A stretch of DNA of 64,000 nucleotides from NCBI RefSeq assembly GCF_041296385.1, contig NW_027183981.1:1713501-1777500 (forward strand), read 5' to 3'. Every line of letters begins with the position of its first letter. Position 1 is the stretch's first letter. Below, piece after piece: positions 58,328-64,000 of the stretch. The DNA is from Aphelocoma coerulescens (lineage: Eukaryota > Chordata > Aves > Passeriformes > Corvidae). The notes under the pieces were generated by a model, which was not told the DNA's origin, made no database searches, and saw nothing but the letters and a program-made list of their open reading frames with translations. The translations under genes and the position numbers were made by a program.

Positions 58328-58955
58328 ATTTATTGAGCATACACGTACATACATGCACCTGTTCCGTGTTAAGTGAAGGTGGCCCATCCACCTAAGTCAG
58401 TAAATTTTGATGTGGTTATCAGACACGCCACACAGCGTGTGGCAAATGAGATTCCCATAATCAGTTTGGAGACTCAGTCCTTGTCAAGATTGGGGCATGC
58501 CTTGCTCTACCAGTGACGTGGCCCTGGATGGCATGAATGCACCTTGGCCCTGTCGCACAGTCACTTGAGTGACATATGTCTCCCTCACAACATAGAGGTC
58601 ACACAAGCTGGCCCTGACAGGCAAACAGCAATACCAGGCTCCAAGGTGGAGGGTCCCATAAGTCATGGCAGCACTACCCTCCAAGCAACTGCCCTACCCT
58701 AACTAACTCTACCGCCCTGTGGGTGAAGGGCTCACAGCTCATGTCTTGTACCACCAGCAAGAGTGTCATGAGTTGCATGAGTTTGTTTCACCAGTTTGGA
58801 AACGGTATACTGAGTGGGTGGTGAAGCCACAGGGTAGGGTGAGAGCGTTCTATACTCCCACACTGGGGCAGAGGTTGGCTCAGTTACCCTACGCAGGGCA
58901 TCCAGTGGGGCTGCGAGGAGGTGCAACCTCTGCAGCTGAGCCCATTTAGCAACAC
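58328..58955 (-). mobile_element. Short R2-derived non-autonomous element 2
   Basis: About 630 bp with R2 5' and 3' ends (TATGCTCAATAAATGAG at 58340-58325) and a non-coding middle related to that of element 1. It lies between copies 5 and 4. Confidence 0.7.
58869..58952 (-). ncRNA. Element 2 5'-end structured motif (HDV-like ribozyme candidate)
   Basis: GCAGAGGTTG (minus 58933-58924) pairs perfectly with CAACCTCTGC (58878-58869). The inner hairpin is GCCC-TGCGTA-GGGT-like. Compared with element 1 both strands of the stem have changed together. Confidence 0.55.
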
Positions 58956-59154
58956 ACGTCCCGAGTCATAGAGACATATAAAATTATATGTTTCTATTCC
59001 AGGTTAACCGTCCAGCTGGTCCAATTTGAATTTTATGCCCAAATATGGGCCAGACACATTATGATGGATGAACTCCTCCCACCCAAAACCAGTTCCACTG
59101 TCCAGCTCTTACCACACAGAGAAGGGGCGTTCATTTATTCAAAGGTACACACAG

Positions 59155-62100
59155 TCAGGCTTTACTAGTATATATATGTACTATGTCAACAGAAGAGAAG
59201 AGTGCTCTGGATGCTAGGGCTCGGGCAGTCCTCCCCTGCCTTGTTTTTGAGAGTCCCAGGGCCTGTAGCAATTCAGAGTTCTTCTCATACCATTTTCCCC
59301 GCGCTCCTGAGGGAAAACCTACGAACTCAATGACTGTTGCATTTGTAAGATCACAAATTTGTGGGAGAAGGCAGTGATATTTTTTGGCCTTCTCAGCAGC
59401 AGCACCTTTCAAAGATGAATTACTATGCTTATATCTCACTGTCATGTCCACTACAAATGCCTTTGCTTCTTTAACAATGGTCAAATCCGGCTTATATAAT
59501 TAATTCTGATCATCCTTCAAGTGTGCTTCCTGAAACACTGTCCAATCTTCCCTCTTAGCCTCACAGCTAAGGGTTTCACAGATGGAATTGTGTCTTTTAA
59601 TCCTGGCATCCTGAGTAATCGGACAGTTCCCGATGGCATGGGCGGTTGTTTCATAATCAGCGCCACAGTGTCTGCAAGATCTAACGCAAACATCATGCCT
59701 ACCCCTTGCCAGGAATTCACGTGTGGGGTAGACGTTAGCTCTTAATTGCAACACAGTTACGAGTTTTCTGTGAGGAATGCCGCAGTAATGCACCAGCCAG
59801 CCGTTACTGATGTTATCATTCTCAAAGTTCTCCATACCATGGCCCTGGGCAGCCAGATGTTTCCATTTATTAAATTTCCACCTATCACAGGGTCTTAGAA
59901 AGCTGGAAATACAGCTTTCCGCCAGTCACAGGGTCTTGGAAAGCGGGTTCTGGAACCGGGAGCCTCTCACTCTGACAAGAGTTCACCTCCTTCTACAACA
60001 AATTTCATCACAGGGATAAGCTCCCAAATTGGTGGGATGGACTTCTTTTCCCCACCAGCTCTCAACCATAATTTCTCAAATATCAGTTCTAGATGTTCTT
60101 CCTTCAAGAATGCAACCAGAGCACCATCCAAAGATTGAGCCAGCTTATGCAATTTCCATGCTTGTATACTTGGTATAAGTGCCGCCAATTTAATGAGTCC
60201 TAGCCCTCCATCTTTAAACCTCGAGGAAAAGATGGCAACACACGTACTCTATAGGAGGTGAAGCCACTCCTTGACCATCCTCCTAATGAACAGGTCAAGG
60301 CATTCAAGGAGCCCAGCTCTTACTTCGGTATGGTCAGCCAGATATATCAGTCTAGGAATGGTATAAAGTCCGAAGTATATCAACTTTCTGAAGAGTTTTG
60401 AGTGGTGTGTCTCCGATCCGATGGAGCCATTCCTCTAGTTTCCCAGGCAAGCGTGGATTGGCAAAACTGGTCCAGGGGTCAGTCTGGGTGCCTAGATATT
60501 TCTCTGAGCTCCCAGGGTTGATCATGTTGAGGGGAGACCCACTAATCTGCCAAACAGGACAATCATTGATGATATATGAGTCCTTTTTGGGCTTGATGTA
60601 AAAGCCATGGCATTTCTCTCCTTGTGTCCAGAGATCAATAAAGTTGCAAAAGGTCTCCAGAACCTTGATGTTATGACACATGCCTTCCCAGGAGTCACTC
60701 AGCAGCACCAAATCGTGAGCAAAGGCCGTGGCCGTAAGTTTAAACCCACCATGATGGGTTGCCTTCTGCTTTAGGTTTACAGAGAAGAGGGTCAAAAGCC
60801 AAACTGAATAACAAAGGTGACATAGGGTTGCCCTGCTTGACACCGGAGCAGATGTTAATTGGGTATGTTTTCCCATTCTTAGTGACAGCATACATCGTGA
60901 TGTTTCTGTACATCTCACTAACCAGATGGACCACATGGGAATCAGGCCCCCTCTTAACTAAACCAGCAATGATATGCTGGTGACAAACAGTGTCAAAGGC
61001 CTTGGCAATATCGACAAACAGAACCCTCAGATCTCGATGCTCCTGTTTAGCACTTTTAACCAGAAGCTGTAACAGCTTCAGGTTCTCAGAACAACCAGAT
61101 GCACTAATAAACCCTGTTGTCTGGGCTTAATGGGGCATGCTCGGACCAGTCTCGCCGTAGCAATCCTGGAAAATAACCTAAACACCACCGAAGCAATGGT
61201 GATAGGTCTCCAGTTATTGATATCGCCAAGTCTCGCCTCATTGGAAGACTTGGGTATCAAAACTGTCTGGCAGTCCCATAGTGCATCTGGTATAGTTCTG
61301 GTAACAAGCCAGAGGTTGAAGATCTCTGTCAACTGGGAAAACTTAGGGTCTGTTTTAATAAGGTGACCCAGAGTAATCCCATCTGGCCCAGGAGCAGAGG
61401 TTTTACGCATGTCTTCCATGTTCTTACCAATCTCTTTCTCAATAATCAGGTCCTGATACATGGTGTTATCTGCTTCCCTGTGTACAGGGAAGGATTCAAG
61501 ACCATTAAAACAAACCGATGTTTCCCATCTCTCTTTAAATGTGCTGTGGACAATGCCCGATGGTATTTGGCATTGCAGGGCTTCCGTGTCATCCAAAATA
61601 ATACGCACCAGCCTTCCTCTGTGTAACTGAAACAGTTTCTGATATCTTAGATATTTCCCATGCTTCACATCTCTCTTCTTCATCCACTTAGTTTTTGTTT
61701 TGGATGCTTTCTGGCCACGAGGCCTTTGCGACTTTAGACCACTGGAAACCTTAAGGCCAAGCCCACTCAGGCTATCCCGAAACTTCTCATACACCTCATT
61801 CGCCACCACCTGCAGATCTTGCCCATCCAATGCTTTCCCAAAGGCCTCCTGGCACATGGTGAATCCACCAGCCAATAGCCTCAGCTTGATGGCATCAAAG
61901 TAGTGGAGCTTCAGGCGTCCTTTACTATGCCCTTTAGCAGTCTGGAGAGGTTCTTCTCTCCCTATTCCTCCGCCTTCTGCAGATCGAACTTTCTCAGAGG
62001 GACCTTTTCCCAGCAGGGATCTCTTATTGCTTATCTGCTTGGCCATCTTTGATGGTATGTGCTCCACAATTAACTAGTTGATGTTCCTGCTACTGATGTA

Positions 62101-62880
62101 CTTCACCACCAACTGATTCAGAAGAGCCTCCTCCTCCTCAGTCCATACCCTCTTATGGGCCCCTCTTAAAGATGACCCTTTAGGATGGGAGGCTACAATC
62201 CGTTCCTCATTCCGCACGGGAGGATGTTTCAATCTCTTGTGCTGGCCCAGACCTATCTTGGTAACAAAACCGCGAGAACAAACCTCACAGACCCAGCTGC
62301 CCGCAGGAACCACACACGCATCACCCTTGCACCAAGGGACATGACAGGCACTACTGTGGTATTTAAGATTTTATTTACCACATTTAGTGCATCTAAAAAA
62401 GATCTTTTTCTTCCCATGGGCCTTCTTCAGATGGTCAGTCAGCCCCAGCATCCATGTAAACTGGCTGAAACATCGTTGACAAGATGGATTTTTGTCCAGG
62501 ATGGACACAACAGCAGTTCCAGTTAGTGTCACAACATTGCTGGTCCCGGGAGGAGCCTCAGGTGTTGCAGGCTCCTCAGACTCTCTTATTTCACGCTCAA
62601 ATTCCTCTTCCTAAATAGGCCCAGAGGGCAAGATCTCATAAGGTTCAGGAAGTATGGCCAAACACTCCATGGCATTACCCCAATGGATTCCAACTTTATA
62701 AGCTAGTCTGGAGTTTACAAACTCCAAAGACACAAGATCGAATCTATCCTCATACACCACCACAGGAGGAGATGGAGTTCCAGCTCCTCTGACCCTCAGA
62801 TCTAATGGGTCAGTTTGAGTGGCCATTGACACATAACGCAATGCCACAGACTGTACCATTGTAAGACCTTGAGACGGCAT
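59155..62880 (-). pseudogene. R2 copy 5 ORF remnant
   Basis: Minus-strand order is an N-terminal region (62880), zinc fingers (62500-62230) and Myb (RVWTEEEEALLNQL, 62140). The linker and RT follow in a 329-codon open part (62067-61078; TSAPGPDGITLGHL, INNWRPITIASVVFRLF). Then come RT motifs with FAHDLVLL, where the first catalytic Asp is His (~60720), the thumb (60188-59967), and the CCHC knuckle (CRHCGADYETTAHAIGNCP, 59690). The endonuclease (YKPDLTIVKEAKAFVVDMTV) and C-terminus end at 59155. Stops occur near 62614, 62370, 62070 and 59500, and frameshifts near 61110, 60780 and 60350. It is not functional. Confidence 0.87.
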
Positions 62881-63090
62881 TTAGTCAAAGTCAAGTGAGG
62901 GTTTTCAAAGTCCACAACTGGAGCCCTCCACCAAGCTGCTGACTGTGTCCAACTCAAGCCCGTGAACAAGGCTCTGGGCTACAGCGAATGGCTGCACCAA
63001 TAATTTTATTTCTGCGATTTGTGAAACTACCACTGGGGGGCGAGTCCAGCAATAGGGAGGGGAAGATACTGCCCCCTCACTCACACTGGG

Positions 63091-63176
63091 GCAGAGGTCA
63101 ACTGAGTTACCCTTTCAGGCATCCAGCAGGACCACGGGGAGGTGTGACCTCTGCAGCTATGCCCAGTTAGTAATTA
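63091..63176 (-). ncRNA. R2 copy 5 5'-end structured motif (HDV-like ribozyme candidate)
   Basis: TGCAGAGGTCA-type strand (minus 63154-63145) pairs perfectly over 10 bp with TGACCTCTGC (63100-63091). The loop is CACCTCCCCGTGG and the inner hairpin TGCC-TGAAA-GGGTA, followed by ACTCAGT. Confidence 0.55.
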
Positions 63177-63178
63177 TG

Positions 63179-64000
63179 GCTATTTAATAAACATATAAAA
63201 TGATAGCCCTGTTTAACACCGGAGCAGATGTTAATGGGGTCTGTTTTCCCATTCTTGGCGACGATGTACGTCTTAATATTCCTGTACATCTCACCAATTA
63301 GATGGATTATATGGGAATCAACTCCCCTCTTAACCAAACCAGCTATAATATGCTGCTGGCAAACGGTATCAAATGCCTTGGCAATATCCACAAATACCAC
63401 CCCCAAACTTCTATGTTCCTGTTTTGCCTTCTTAACCAAAAGCTGTAACAGCTTAAGGTTCTCAGAACAGCCTGATGCGCTGATAAAACCCCGTTGTCTG
63501 GGGTTAATGGGACATGCACGGGCCAGTCTCGCATTCGCGATCCTGGAGAACAACCTAAACACCACTGAAGCAATGGTGATAGGCCTCCAGTTGTTGATAT
63601 CACCAGGTTTCTCCTCATTGGATGACTTGGGTATCAAAACTGTCAGGCAGTCCCGCAGCGCGTCCGGTAAAGTTCCGGTGGCAAGCCAGAGGTTGAAGAT
63701 CTCTGTCAACTGGGAGAACTTAGGGTCTATTTTAATAAGATGACCCAGAGCAATCCCATCTGGCCCAGGAGCGGAGGTTTTACACATCTCATTCAAGTTC
63801 TTACCAGTCTCTCTCTGAAATCAGGTCTCGAAACATGGTGTTATCCGCCTCCCTATATACTGGGAAGGATTCAAGACCACTAAAACAGACAGATGTTTCC
63901 CATCTCTCTTTAAATGTGCACTGTGGATAACACCAGATGGTATTTGGCACTGCAGGGCTTCCGTGTTATCCAAAATAACCCGTGCCAACCTCCCTCTATG
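63179..64000 (-). mobile_element. R2 copy 6, runs off the right edge; internal deletion to the 3' end
   Basis: 63203-63796 encodes RT (TSAPGPDGIALGHLIK, FVDIAKAFDTVCQQH, INICSGVKQG) and is open for 209 codons. At 63203 RT sequence jumps to the last ~25 bases of an R2 3' end (TATGTTTATTAAA). TAGCCAT follows, whose first bases match the 28S sequence found after copy 1, and then the 5' end of copy 5. The part upstream of 63800 lies in shifted frames. Confidence 0.85.

Larger units (their letters stand above)
58956..63178 (-). mobile_element. R2 copy 5, about 4.2 kb, essentially full length
   Basis: It has a 5' UTR with stem (63176-62881), an ORF remnant over the whole R2 length and a 3' UTR (59154-58956) whose terminal bases are eroded. 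Element 2 follows directly. It is the best guide to the unit length of this R2 family. Confidence 0.9.

Noticed and set aside
46900..64000. CR1 or R1-type LINE as the identity of the right-hand elements
   Set aside because: N-terminal triple zinc fingers plus Myb, a CCHC knuckle followed by a restriction-like endonuclease after the RT, and the 28S junction are R2 features. CR1 and R1 carry an N-terminal APE-type endonuclease instead.

Overview
The window is vertebrate nuclear DNA, almost certainly from a songbird (passerine). The evidence is CR1 LINE 3' ends, several avian-type endogenous retrovirus (ERV) LTRs, R2 non-LTR retrotransposons of the type with three zinc fingers and a Myb domain, a single-exon ITPRIPL1-like gene of the kind multiplied in passerines, compact GC-rich genes with minisatellite-filled introns, and a CYP4F / PGLYRP2 neighbour pair. 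Host genes occupy only about 17-36 kb. The rest is mobile or tandemly repeated DNA, and no bacterial or organellar feature was seen.

Layout, left part. 1-3154 holds the 5' end of a gammaretrovirus-like ERV on the minus strand (LTR, tRNA-Pro-like primer site, broken gag). 3155-5868 is a repeat arm and a ~70 bp minisatellite. A solo LTR (5869-6443) runs directly into an intact 259-codon R2 N-terminal ORF. 7.2-14.5 kb is mostly unique DNA with CR1 fragments. 14.66-16.80 kb is the integrase-to-LTR end of a second ERV. 17252-18952 is an intact ITPRIPL1-like gene. 20.4-24.5 kb holds AT-rich DNA, CR1, another solo LTR and a long G-quadruplex-prone hexamer array. 24.56-24.97 kb is a promoter with an isolated signal-peptide exon. 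26419-27507 is a two-exon C2H2 zinc-finger gene. 28613-32831 (minus) is a 12-exon CYP4F-type P450 with one frameshifting extra base, and 33.69-35.92 kb (plus) is a broken PGLYRP2. The pairing matches mammalian synteny.

Layout, right part. 37123-39400 is a complete 2.28 kb LTR element with 289 bp LTRs and a 6 bp target duplication. It carries one open reading frame in which a betaretrovirus-like Gag matrix segment is fused to a Y-box cold-shock domain, so it looks like a retroelement that captured a host RNA-binding gene. I consider it the most notable object here. 40.2-46.5 kb is an inverted partner of the left arm plus minisatellite in two orientations around a CpG island. At 46820-47093 lies a decayed 28S rRNA fragment that stops exactly at the canonical R2 insertion point. 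From there to the right edge run at least six R2 copies and two short R2-derived non-autonomous elements, all minus strand and head to tail. Their 5' ends share a covarying stem that resembles the HDV-like ribozyme known from R2.

The host genes do not form an operon-like unit. All coordinates, exon joins and identity estimates were worked out by eye from the sequence.
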